64,000 nt of DNA from assembly GCF_900129395.1 (NCBI RefSeq), contig NZ_FQVP01000007.1, forward strand, positions 88,901-152,900. The letters run 5' to 3'. Below, one piece after another: positions 53,879 through 62,393 of the stretch. Positions within the stretch are counted from its first letter, which is position 1. Each line of letters opens with the position of its first letter. The notes beneath the pieces were generated by a model, which worked only from the letters and a program-made list of their open reading frames with translations, was not told the DNA's origin and did not search any database. The DNA is from Pseudosulfitobacter pseudonitzschiae. GTDB lineage: Bacteria; Pseudomonadota; Alphaproteobacteria; Rhodobacterales; Rhodobacteraceae. The position numbers were made by a program, and so were the translations under genes.

Positions 53879-56015
53879 CATCAAACCTCCAATGTTTGCG
53901 GCGTTCGCGTTTCTCACGGCGTTCGGGCGGGTTGGTTGTGTCGTTGCTGGGGGCGTCTAGTTTGCCTTTGCCGATGGGCGCAGTGATGGAGATTCCGTTA
54001 CTAAGTGGGTCATCGCTGGGCTTGATGTGTCCCAATCGCATGGAATCGGAGCGGATCGGGTAATGCAGGGCAGCCTCTGAACGTGCCACATCGATATCCG
54101 TCATGTGGAATGGCGTCAGTTCGCGGAGAGCAAAGGCGCGACGGTTTGTTTCGGAAATTCGCTGGATTGCTCTCTGGACCTTGGGTGCGTCCAGCAGGGC
54201 ATCCCGTTTGTGCTTGTGTCGAATAGACCGCCTACCTTCACGGAGCTGCTCGAACGTGATGCCATCGAAGCCCGGCTGGTTGGCCAAAGCGGGATACCAT
54301 GTCGCGCCAACACGGACGGCAACCCACCCGATGTCACTTAGGTCAGCCCTGATCTCGACCTCCCGCGTGGGGGAGTGGAGATAGGCTTCACGCAGCGCCT
54401 CGCAGCTATAGCTGAGGCCTGCAAACAAGATCCCGTCGCCGCGCAATTTGCGGACCATCGGTCGACCGAACGCCTTGCGCAGTGTTAGCCCGTCAGGAAC
54501 CAAGGGCGTACCATGCTCCAAAACGAGGCGCTCCCAAGCTGCATTCGGTGTTTCGCCCTTAAGCGAACCATGCGGCTGGTTGTGATAGATGTCGACGATG
54601 AAGGTCAGCAGGATCTTGATCAGATCGTCGTCGCACAGACAGGCAAGCGTTTCCGAAGGGTAGTCGCCACGTTCCACTGTATCGAAAAACGTACGACCCG
54701 CCAGAAGGGGCATCAATTGATGGCCGAGCGTACGGAAGAATGACTCGATATGTCCACGCAGCCAGGGCACTCCGGCACTGGGGAGATGAGCCGTCGTTCC
54801 AAGCGACGCCACCGTACCTTGAAAGGCATCCGACGTGAAAGCTGACCCCATGTCTGTGACCAAGGTTCCGATGCCGCCATGGTGATGCCAAGTGCTTTCG
54901 CATTCGGCTGCCTGCGCCAACGGCGTTTTGTCCTCAAATATCTGACGTAGAGCCCGAATTGCATCATCTGAGTTGGGATTGTCGGCCAAACGCATCGACA
55001 GCACGCACTTCGTCGCACAATCGATCGCGATGTAGAGCCAGCGCCTACCGGACTCGAATTTCTTCTGACGCTCTCGTGGAAGGTGGTCCCAGATGCCCGT
55101 CAGTGTCAGCAACGAAATGACGTCGAGCATATTCTCGTCCATCTCGACCCGCTCCATTGGACGCACGACATCCGGACCGTTGCTGAACAGTGTAAAGTGC
55201 TTGGCCGCCGCTGCAGCCCCGTACCTTTTTGCATAAAGGTAGAATGGATCCGCCATGCTAAGGCGTCGTCGGATACTTGCCGCCGACGGTACGACGAGAG
55301 GAGGCGCGCCCCTTTCAGCACGCCGACGGTTCTCTTCGTCGAAACGTGCCTGTGTCTCCTTGATCGCCTGAACCTTGGTCGGGCGCTGCGTGTCAGCGTA
55401 GATCTCGACGACCTGATTCATCAGGGCTTCAGAGCGTGGGCACCAAAACCGTTCCCTATTTCCAGAGCGGTAGGTTTCCGGGATGAGTGCAAGCGGTGAA
55501 CAACTTGCAGACTGATAGGAGCGAACCCACTGAAACGCCGTTCGACTTCCAGGGAGATTTCGAACTATGACGTCTTTACCTGGTCGTACCTTCTTGGGAG
55601 CCGCGGCACCTTCGCCGACGCGCCGCTGCGTTTCCGCGGCCAGTCTGGGGCGAGCATGATCATAGCCCTCCTGCGTGCGTCTGATGTCACCAGTTGCCTC
55701 CAAGGCAAGGAAAGCGTCGCAAACCGCCTTTCGCCAAATGACGAGCCGCCTGATCTGTTCCGGCAACTCGCTGATGAGATCGACCGGCTTTTTCAGCCGC
55801 ATTTCCTGCACGGCTCGGTCGAAATACCCAGCAAAGTAGGTTGTGTCCGGCCGGCGCATCATCTCAGCCAGTTCCTGGTGGGAAAAAGCCTCCGTGATCC
55901 CCGGCTGGCCGACGCGTTCAAAAGTGCCACCTGCATCGGTGATCTCAATCGGGCGCATGGCGACGCCCGCTGTGGTGATCATGTCAGATTTCGAAAAGCG
56001 AAAACGCAGGGTCAT
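53868..56015 (-). CDS. tniA: TniA/TnsB-family DDE transposase
   Basis: 715-residue transposase with an rve integrase core. Candidate catalytic residues are Asp293 (MDENM), Asp388 (VTDMGSAFTSD) and Glu424 (GHIES), giving the D-D-35-E spacing. An N-terminal DNA-binding region and a C-terminal basic tail (RREKRERRKHWR) follow the Mu/Tn7 TnsB plan. It overlaps the TnsA gene by four bases upstream. Confidence 0.87.
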   Translation of the reverse strand: MTLRFRFSKSDMITTAGVAMRPIEITDAGGTFERVGQPGITEAFSHQELAEMMRRPDTTYFAGYFDRAVQEMRLKKPVDLISELPEQIRRLVIWRKAVCDAFLALEATGDIRRTQEGYDHARPRLAAETQRRVGEGAAAPKKVRPGKDVIVRNLPGSRTAFQWVRSYQSASCSPLALIPETYRSGNRERFWCPRSEALMNQVVEIYADTQRPTKVQAIKETQARFDEENRRRAERGAPPLVVPSAASIRRRLSMADPFYLYAKRYGAAAAAKHFTLFSNGPDVVRPMERVEMDENMLDVISLLTLTGIWDHLPRERQKKFESGRRWLYIAIDCATKCVLSMRLADNPNSDDAIRALRQIFEDKTPLAQAAECESTWHHHGGIGTLVTDMGSAFTSDAFQGTVASLGTTAHLPSAGVPWLRGHIESFFRTLGHQLMPLLAGRTFFDTVERGDYPSETLACLCDDDLIKILLTFIVDIYHNQPHGSLKGETPNAAWERLVLEHGTPLVPDGLTLRKAFGRPMVRKLRGDGILFAGLSYSCEALREAYLHSPTREVEIRADLSDIGWVAVRVGATWYPALANQPGFDGITFEQLREGRRSIRHKHKRDALLDAPKVQRAIQRISETNRRAFALRELTPFHMTDIDVARSEAALHYPIRSDSMRLGHIKPSDDPLSNGISITAPIGKGKLDAPSNDTTNPPERREKRERRKHWRFDDEN

Positions 56016-56512
56016 GCTGCCACCTCCGTAAGAGAGGGGCGTGACCAGGCCAGCGTCCTGGCCGCTTCGGCGGCTGCTTGCCGATCAATGTGCTGATCAG
56101 TGACGAGCAGCACACGGTCCGCAAAGGACTTGGAGACTGCGACCGACACAAATTCGAGCTCCGAGGCGAAGTTCAGCTTCGGAACACGCTGCATAGGTTT
56201 GATGGCCACCGCGATGCGCTCACCATCCTTCTTGGTGACTAGGAAGTCGAAGGTATGCCGCGCGGGGCGGCCATCGGTACCGACATAAGAGATCGCCGGA
56301 GGCTGTTCGCGGATGTGGTGCACGTCGTCTCGCACCAGCATCAGGCAGAGGAAGGCATATTCGAGCGCACTCTCGAAGTGGATAAGGCGCGGACGCTGGA
56401 AACCAGGTAGCATGGCAACCATTGAGCCGCGCAAACTGCCCTTGGAGCGGCGTGCAGGAATTCGGGTCGCGTGGCTCGGTTCCGGCCCGCGGTAGATCAG
56501 ATTGTTCTTCAT
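56012..56512 (-). CDS. tnsA: TnsA-like endonuclease
   Basis: 166-residue protein matching the TnsA nuclease fold. Glu47 (IHFES), Asp89 (RHTFDFLV), Gln70 (REQP) and Lys105 (AIKP) occupy the positions of the E-D-Q-K restriction-type active site. The last strand reads AIK rather than the usual EVK, a mild divergence. TnsA cuts the non-transferred strand, allowing cut-and-paste. The ATG at 56512 gives MKNNLIYRG; a start seven codons upstream is less likely. Confidence 0.72.
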   Translation of the reverse strand: MKNNLIYRGPEPSHATRIPARRSKGSLRGSMVAMLPGFQRPRLIHFESALEYAFLCLMLVRDDVHHIREQPPAISYVGTDGRPARHTFDFLVTKKDGERIAVAIKPMQRVPKLNFASELEFVSVAVSKSFADRVLLVTDQHIDRQAAAEAARTLAWSRPSLTEVAA

Positions 56513-56606
56513 GTTGATTGGAGCGCACCTCACCGGCGCACCGAACCAGACGGCTCGGAGCTGGAGAGGGGCGGCATCCCCCTATGTTTGGAATGAGTTG
56601 AGCAGC

Positions 56607-56630
56607 CCTGCCGAGAGACGTCTCGGCAGG
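56607..56630. promoter_or_regulatory. Perfect-armed palindrome upstream of tnsA
   Basis: CCTGCCGAGA (56607-56616) and TCTCGGCAGG (56621-56630) are perfect ten-base arms around GACG. It lies 95 bases before the tnsA start. It may be an operator for the nearby HTH protein, or a terminator, since TTGACTTTTC follows on the plus strand. Confidence 0.5.
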
Positions 56631-56694
56631 TTGACTTTTCTTGAGACTCAGGGGATGAATAAGCAGTCGCGACCAAACGGCACTTATTCAAAAG

Positions 56695-56727
56695 GCCTTC
56701 CTGTTAGCGCAGGAGGGTCTTTTTATT
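56695..56727. terminator. Terminator beside the HTH gene
   Basis: CCTTCCTG pairs with CAGGAGGG through one wobble; TCTTTTTATTT follows on the plus strand and CCTTTTG on the minus strand. It ends the HTH transcript before tnsA. Confidence 0.6.
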
Positions 56728-56735
56728 TCCCTATG

Positions 56736-56996
56736 TCAGGTTTTGCGTGCCGCGCGGTCCTCCTCTGCTGGGTATCGGTCGGGAAAAAGCTCTGCCGGTG
56801 TGGTTTCGACTGCATTGGCTAGGGCTTTCTCGATTTTCGAAGACCTGCGCAGGCCTTGGCTGACAAGCGTTACTGTCGAACGCAGCACTTCAAGCTCACG
56901 TGCGACTGAAGCAATGGATTTACCGCGCAACCGCAGTTCCATTTTCAGGCGTTCATGAGCAGGTTTCACTGTATGGGACATTGACGTTGTAACCAT
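56736..56996 (-). CDS. Small Ner/Nlp-like HTH DNA-binding protein
   Basis: 86 residues with a helix-turn-helix of the Mu Ner/Nlp type: AHERLKMELRLRGKSIASVARELEVLRSTVTLVSQG. It would repress or control the transposition operon (inference). The start is uncertain: ATG at 56996 or at 56981 (MSHTVKP), neither with a good ribosome site. Confidence 0.6.
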   Translation of the reverse strand: MVTTSMSHTVKPAHERLKMELRLRGKSIASVARELEVLRSTVTLVSQGLRRSSKIEKALANAVETTPAELFPDRYPAEEDRAARKT

Positions 56997-57147
56997 GTTT
57001 GCTGGGGCTTCGTGATCCGGAGAGAATCAGCTATGAACGAACCAGTCAAGAATAACTGTTTCGAATCAGGTGGTTAAAAGATGCGGTGAAATTCTCGGGG
57101 CGTTTGTCTCTGGAATTTTGCCGGAGTTTCTGGCCAGGGGAGGATGT

Positions 57148-57753
57148 ATGGCAGTCGCGAAAAACTATCTGGAAGTTGCTGGCGACACCGTATTCATCTT
57201 CTTTGATGGTGACGGAGAAGCCGTTCATCATTCTGAGCTCATCAATCTGATGACGAGCAGCCGGTCTTTGGCGGTGGTTTGGAAACGCTTCAGGGCCAGC
57301 CGGTCCAATCTAATCGAGACGTTGGATCACTTCGGATACGACTTCGACAGGCTGCTTAACGAGCAGTTTAGGGAGGGGTATCGCGATGCTGCCTTGGCAA
57401 AACTTCATCGCGTTGATCCCAAATGGATTGCGGACAAGCGGCAAGCATTGGGCTTCCCGAATGCGCCAGGACGGACGCGTGTCGAGTTTTCAGTGGATGA
57501 AATCATGCGCGCTTACGATGCAGCCGGAAGTTTTGTTGGAGCGGCGGCGCTGCTTGGCATCAACCGGAAGACCTTCAAGAAGTTGTACTTATGGGCCCTT
57601 GAAAATGGCCTTCAGATCGAGCACCGATCTAGCGCATCGGCCGAACGCCTAGCAGCACTACAAGAGAAGGCAAGGGCACTCGGTATCACTACGACATTGA
57701 CTGAAGCGGAGCTGAAGGCCTTTATGGACGACCAATGGGGCGAGGGCGACTAG
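57148..57753 (+). CDS. Hypothetical cytoplasmic protein with HTH-like segment
   Basis: 201 residues of unknown family. A short FDGDGE acidic motif lies near the N-terminus. The middle is helical and contains SFVGAAALLGINRKTFKKLYLWALENG, which resembles a FIS-type or Mor-type helix-turn-helix. The start at 57148 follows AGGGGAGG. It lies upstream of the HNH pair in the same direction, 55 bases away, and may be part of that unit. Confidence 0.6.
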   Translation: MAVAKNYLEVAGDTVFIFFDGDGEAVHHSELINLMTSSRSLAVVWKRFRASRSNLIETLDHFGYDFDRLLNEQFREGYRDAALAKLHRVDPKWIADKRQALGFPNAPGRTRVEFSVDEIMRAYDAAGSFVGAAALLGINRKTFKKLYLWALENGLQIEHRSSASAERLAALQEKARALGITTTLTEAELKAFMDDQWGEGD

Positions 57754-57808
57754 CGCGATCATCGCTACAAGATGCCTCCCGAGAGCGAAGGTAAGAGGGC
57801 GACAAATT

Positions 57809-58525
57809 TTGGACCGCATAGAAGAATTTGTCGACGAGCGACAGCAAGCTTGGTGTATCCATTGCAGCCGTTGGCTAGCGGGTCTTGAGACAAATGAAGA
57901 TCATGTGCCTACGAAGAGTTTCCTTTCAAAACCGCGCCCTCACAATCTGCCGAGCGTGACCATTTGCCGTGAGTGCAATAATGGCTTCTCGCGGGACGAG
58001 CAGTATGCTGTGACCTTTCTGAGTTGCGTGCTATCGGGCACTACTGAGCCAGACCGACAACAAAACGCCAGTGCTGCCCGGGCACTGGCAAAAAGTGCTC
58101 GGTTTCGGGCCATGATTGACCGGGCGAAAACAGAGTACCAAACACTGGGTGGAGAAACGAGGGTCGTTTGGCAGCCCGATGTTGAGCGGATCAACCGCGT
58201 AATTATCAAGAACGCCCGAGGGCATGCGTACTTTGAATATGGGGAACCTTTGATGGAGACGCCTTCCCATGTATGGGCCGCGCCGTTGGGAACGATGTCG
58301 GCGAGCGATCACGCCGACTTCGAAAGTGTCAACAATTGTCAAGAACTTGCCGCTTTGCCCGAGGTCGGAAGTCGGATGATGACGAGGGTCTTTACTGGCC
58401 AAGATCTGGACGATGGTTGGGTTGTCGTGCAAGATGGTGCCTACCGATATGCAGTTCATCAGACTGGCGTGCTTCGCGTGAGGTCGGTCTGGTGGGAGTA
58501 TCTCGCGACGGAGGTGAAGTGGTGA
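57809..58525 (+). CDS. HNH endonuclease-like protein, TTG start
   Basis: 238-residue protein with an N-terminal HNH-type zinc fold: Cys16-x2-Cys19, DHVP with His32, then Cys53-x2-Cys56 followed by NNGF. The C-terminal region, rich in VWxxPD-like turns, is unassigned. The start is TTG at 57809 with AGAGGG about ten bases upstream; no in-frame ATG lies nearby. It overlaps the next HNH gene by GTGA. Confidence 0.72.
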   Translation: MDRIEEFVDERQQAWCIHCSRWLAGLETNEDHVPTKSFLSKPRPHNLPSVTICRECNNGFSRDEQYAVTFLSCVLSGTTEPDRQQNASAARALAKSARFRAMIDRAKTEYQTLGGETRVVWQPDVERINRVIIKNARGHAYFEYGEPLMETPSHVWAAPLGTMSASDHADFESVNNCQELAALPEVGSRMMTRVFTGQDLDDGWVVVQDGAYRYAVHQTGVLRVRSVWWEYLATEVKW

Positions 58526-59208
58526 CGACAAAATCACCCAGTTCGGTATTGTCCGACGCGAAACGAAGCTCGCTCAATGCGCGGCTCGCTAAGCTGCGCA
58601 ATGCGGTGTCCGCCGAACGATCTCGTGCAAGTTGTCTTCGACGGTGGAGCGAATTTGTCCGCGAGCGTGACGGATTTCGCTGCGTGGACTGTCACTCGCA
58701 AGAGCGGCTATCTGCCCATCATATTTGTCGAAAAACGTTCCTCGGTGCTGCGCAATTCGACACGGGGAACGGGATTACACTTTGCCGTACATGCCATCGC
58801 GAGGCTCATGCAGGCTTCAATGGGCGTCCCGACATGTCACTGCCAGTTGACGCTCAGGGGGGCGAGAAGCTCGCCTCGATGGAACGACTATACAGCATAC
58901 TTTTGGATGACGCGATCGAGCGCGGAAGAATGTGTGAGGAATACTATTTTCTCAGTGACGAAGTGCTTGGCTTTCTCAAAGTATTGCAAGGCTTTGATCC
59001 GAAAACTTATTTTCCAGGTTCGCGTCTCGAACGAGCATACCTCATCTTGGCGGAACCTGAACTGCAAATGCGTCAGGCTATTGCTGGGGCGAATGGTTTC
59101 AGTTTTGGAGAGCAACCTCTTTTGCCTGGTGGAGTGATGATCGTGTTCGATGACGAGAAAGATCGGTCGCAGAGTTCAATCCTGCAAGCACGCTGGGGCA
59201 GATTATAG
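58522..59208 (+). CDS. HNH endonuclease domain protein, GTG start
   Basis: 228-residue protein with a classic HNH fold: Cys54-x2-Cys57, His66-His67, Asn83, Cys88-x2-Cys91 and His92/His96. The C-terminal 110 residues are unrecognised. The GTG at 58522 overlaps the previous TGA and has GGAGG seven bases upstream, so the two HNH proteins are translationally coupled and may act together. Confidence 0.75.
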   Translation: MTTKSPSSVLSDAKRSSLNARLAKLRNAVSAERSRASCLRRWSEFVRERDGFRCVDCHSQERLSAHHICRKTFLGAAQFDTGNGITLCRTCHREAHAGFNGRPDMSLPVDAQGGEKLASMERLYSILLDDAIERGRMCEEYYFLSDEVLGFLKVLQGFDPKTYFPGSRLERAYLILAEPELQMRQAIAGANGFSFGEQPLLPGGVMIVFDDEKDRSQSSILQARWGRL

Positions 59209-59413
59209 AAAATTGCGCACAGAACAACTCTGAAAGCATTTTCTGCGTCACTGAGTAAGCTGTTATCTGGCCACAAATAGTGATGGTATCGAAGCAACAT
59301 AATAGATGATGGCATTGGCACAGGCATAATTCAAAGATAGCCTACCGCATGAAAAAATGCGGATCGAGTTATGCGCGAGTGCCTCGTGTGCACAAAAAAG
59401 GGCGGCAACAATA
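59209..59413. other. Low-GC intergenic region before the GHKL gene
   Basis: 205 bases, AT-rich, without a gene; it probably carries the promoter of the two-gene GHKL/receiver module. Confidence 0.5.
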
Positions 59414-62380
59414 GTGGCAAAGTTTCACATCAGAGCGCGAACCATAGATCTTCTTGGTCGACAGCAAATCGCCAACATATCTACGGCAATAAGTGAGCTT
59501 TTCAAGAACGCGCATGACGCTTATGCCACTACAGCGGAAGTCGACTACTTTCGGGATGATGGCATGTTTGTCTTGAGAGATGACGGCCTCGGGATGACCA
59601 AACAAGATTTCGAAGACCGCTGGCTCACACTTGGAACTGACAGCAAGGTAGGATCGTTTTCAGGCCTAAAACGCCCCCCAGTGGATAGCGCACAGGACGT
59701 CCGTCCCCTTCTTGGGGAAAAGGGAATAGGACGCCTAGCAATCGCCGTTATTGGAAGGCAAGTGCTTGTGCTGACTCGCGCTAAAGTGGACGGCAAAGCA
59801 GAAGGGAACCTGACCGCTGCGTACATTCATTGGGGACTGTTTGAACTCCCCGGTATCGATCTCGATGAGATCGCCATCCCGCTTGAAACGTTCAGAGCTG
59901 ACATGTTGCCCAACTATGACGACGTTCAGACGATGGTCGCAAAAGCACAAGTTAACCTTGAAAAGCTATCAAGCCGGATTGATGAAAAGCTTGCTAAAAC
60001 CATCCTCGACGACATGGAAGCTTTCAAAGTTGACCCTCGAGATGCATCAACCTACCTTGGTCAGCCTTCCTTCGAGTTGAACGGCTCCGGAACACATTTC
60101 TATATTCTACCTGCTGACGAGATCATCCAAGAAGACATTGATGATCGGGATGCATCCTACAAGGCCACAAGGTTTGAAAAGAACCTCATTGGGTTCACAA
60201 ATACGATGACTCCGGACTTCCGGAAGCCGAAGATCATAACCAGATTTAGAGATCACGTTGATGAGGGGGAGCCTATTGAGCGAGTTGGGGAGAAGGCTTT
60301 CTTTAGCCCTGAAGAGTTCAAGCAAGTCGATCATCATATTCGAGGACGTTTCGATGAATATGGTCAGTTCCGTGGAAAGGTCGGAGTGTATCAAACACTG
60401 CCAACGGATTATGTACTCAACTGGCCAAACGCAGACAGCCGACCGACCAGCTGCGGTCCATTTGACTTTTCAATCGCGGTGATCCAACCAACGCCAACGG
60501 ACTCGTTGGTTGACCCTACAGAGCACGCTAAAATTAAACATAAACTTGATCGCTTTGGCGGAGTTTACATCTACAAAGATGGTGTCCGGGTTCAACCATA
60601 TGGTGGCCCTGACTTCGATTTCCTCGATGTTGAACGCAGGCGGAACTTGAGAGCTGGAACAGCCTATTACTCCTTCAGAAATATTATGGGGGCAGTCGAA
60701 CTGACCTCCCGCGACAACCCCAATTTAGTGGAAAAAGCCGGACGAGAAGGTTTTCGCGAGGATAAAGCTTATCGACAGTTTCGAAGCATACTGATCAACT
60801 TTTTCATACAGTCTGCGGCAGATTTCTTTCGGGAAAATGGCAAGTATTCTGAGGAGTGGGCTGACAAACGCTATGAGCTTCAACGCCTTGATGAAGTTAG
60901 AAAGAAGCGTGAGAAGCAGTCTAAGGGTAAGAAAGACAAGTTTGGTGAACAACTAGAGAAATTCTTTAGGGTCATAGATTCAGGACAGCTACCAAAAACA
61001 ATATCTGAAACTGTTTCAGGTTTTGAAGAAAATGTGCTCGCCGAACTCAAGAGCCAGAAGACTCCACAAGCAAAGGCGCTTGCAATTGGCCGCCTGGAAG
61101 CTGAAGCTAAGTTGCATTTGGACCAACTTCGCAAGGAGCATGCTATCTCAAAACCTCGAGGTGTTGGTCTTAACACTGAATTACGAAACAACTGGGAGGT
61201 TTACCAAACGGAAATAGGCAAGATAACCAGTGATCTCGTATTGCCTGCCGAGAAAACGATAGAGAACATCGTCACAACAACTGTAAAGAACAATAAGCTC
61301 AACCTTGAGCCAGGGCTGCGGCTGAACGCAGCGATCCAAAAGCACACTAAAGAGACCCTTTCATCCATGAAATCCCTGCGGACCCAGACGGAAGAGACCC
61401 TCACCGATCTGACACGCACCGTAAGGGATACAACAAAAAACAGCTTCCGAACTGTATCGAAAGTCGTTGATGAAGTCCTCGCCGAACTAGAGGCCGTCAA
61501 AGGTATGAAGCAGGCGGAGTTCGATTTTTCAAAACAGCGCGAGGCCTTCGAAACCTTAGTAGCCGACGCATTCGAAGAAGAAAGTGAAAAACTGCGGAAA
61601 ATCTACAGTCAGCTCGAAGCTGTTCTCTCATCAACCCAATCCAACGGTTCAGATATGGTCGAAGTCACTGAAGCGCTAGAAGAGGAAGTCGTCGCGCTTC
61701 GTGAGCGACAGGCGGTCGATTTCGAGCTCGCCCAAATTGGGATGGCGCTTAATACGATCAATCATGAATTTGGTAAGACCGCTGGCGGCTTGCGAGACGG
61801 CCTTAGACGCATGAAGTCTTGGGCGCATGCCAATCCTGAGATGAAGAGCCTCTACGATGATATGCGCGTCAATTTTGATCATTTGGACAGCTACTTGGCA
61901 TTGTTCAATCCGCTCGACCGGAAGCTGCAGTCGACCGCTGTCGACATCAAAGGCAGTGACATATTTCGATTTGTGTCTGACTTATTTGAGAAGCGCCTCA
62001 AGCGTCACAACGTTCGGCTGGTCGCGGATGAGGGGTTTAAAGCCCATACTCTTCATGGGTTTCACGCAGACTTCTACCCTGTCTTCGTCAACTTGATTGA
62101 TAATGCGATCTATTGGGCCTCTAGCGCCAGAAAAGATATAGGTATCATTGAACTTATTGAAGACGACGGGGATCTTTGCGTCAGAGACAATGGCCGTGGG
62201 GTGAGTAGCATTGATGTCCGGAACATTTTTGAGCTCAATTTCACCCGCAAGCCCGGTGGCAGAGGCATGGGGCTGCATATCTCCAGGCAGGCGCTTGGTC
62301 GGCTTGGGTATGAGCTGAACGTAGACCCACCAACGCCCAACTCCGGTGCCTGTTTCCGTATTTCGAAGATATCTCAATAG
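59414..62380 (+). CDS. Large double-GHKL ATPase/histidine kinase-like protein, GTG start
   Basis: 988-residue cytoplasmic protein. The N-terminal Hsp90/MORC-type ATPase has an N-box with Glu28, Asn32 and Asp35 (ISELFKNAHDA), a DDGLGM box at 56-61 and GEKGIGRLAI. A long helical region is followed by His784 in NHEFGK, like a histidine-kinase dimerisation helix. A C-terminal HATPase has VNLIDNAIYWA, RDNGRGV and GGRGMGLHISRQALG. The GTG start precedes VAKFHIRARTIDLL, a recognisable family start; an ATG 19 codons upstream is less likely. Function unknown; it probably signals to the next gene. Confidence 0.7.
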   Translation: MAKFHIRARTIDLLGRQQIANISTAISELFKNAHDAYATTAEVDYFRDDGMFVLRDDGLGMTKQDFEDRWLTLGTDSKVGSFSGLKRPPVDSAQDVRPLLGEKGIGRLAIAVIGRQVLVLTRAKVDGKAEGNLTAAYIHWGLFELPGIDLDEIAIPLETFRADMLPNYDDVQTMVAKAQVNLEKLSSRIDEKLAKTILDDMEAFKVDPRDASTYLGQPSFELNGSGTHFYILPADEIIQEDIDDRDASYKATRFEKNLIGFTNTMTPDFRKPKIITRFRDHVDEGEPIERVGEKAFFSPEEFKQVDHHIRGRFDEYGQFRGKVGVYQTLPTDYVLNWPNADSRPTSCGPFDFSIAVIQPTPTDSLVDPTEHAKIKHKLDRFGGVYIYKDGVRVQPYGGPDFDFLDVERRRNLRAGTAYYSFRNIMGAVELTSRDNPNLVEKAGREGFREDKAYRQFRSILINFFIQSAADFFRENGKYSEEWADKRYELQRLDEVRKKREKQSKGKKDKFGEQLEKFFRVIDSGQLPKTISETVSGFEENVLAELKSQKTPQAKALAIGRLEAEAKLHLDQLRKEHAISKPRGVGLNTELRNNWEVYQTEIGKITSDLVLPAEKTIENIVTTTVKNNKLNLEPGLRLNAAIQKHTKETLSSMKSLRTQTEETLTDLTRTVRDTTKNSFRTVSKVVDEVLAELEAVKGMKQAEFDFSKQREAFETLVADAFEEESEKLRKIYSQLEAVLSSTQSNGSDMVEVTEALEEEVVALRERQAVDFELAQIGMALNTINHEFGKTAGGLRDGLRRMKSWAHANPEMKSLYDDMRVNFDHLDSYLALFNPLDRKLQSTAVDIKGSDIFRFVSDLFEKRLKRHNVRLVADEGFKAHTLHGFHADFYPVFVNLIDNAIYWASSARKDIGIIELIEDDGDLCVRDNGRGVSSIDVRNIFELNFTRKPGGRGMGLHISRQALGRLGYELNVDPPTPNSGACFRISKISQ

Positions 62381-62393
62381 AAGATTTGATCAG

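Larger units (their letters stand above)
51114..56996. mobile_element. Core of a Tn7-like TnsA/TniA/TniB/TniQ transposon (ends not defined)
   Basis: Four overlapping leftward genes make a complete transposition module with a TnsA-like nuclease, as in Tn7-like elements that cut and paste. A small HTH gene sits to the right. No Cas genes are seen. The real ends are unknown: the left end is probably within 50,082-50,434 and the right end lies beyond 57 kb or outside the window. Confidence 0.6.

Noticed and set aside
51114..56512. CRISPR-associated transposon
   Set aside because: No Cas gene or array is visible, and TniQ is long as in TnsD-type target selectors.
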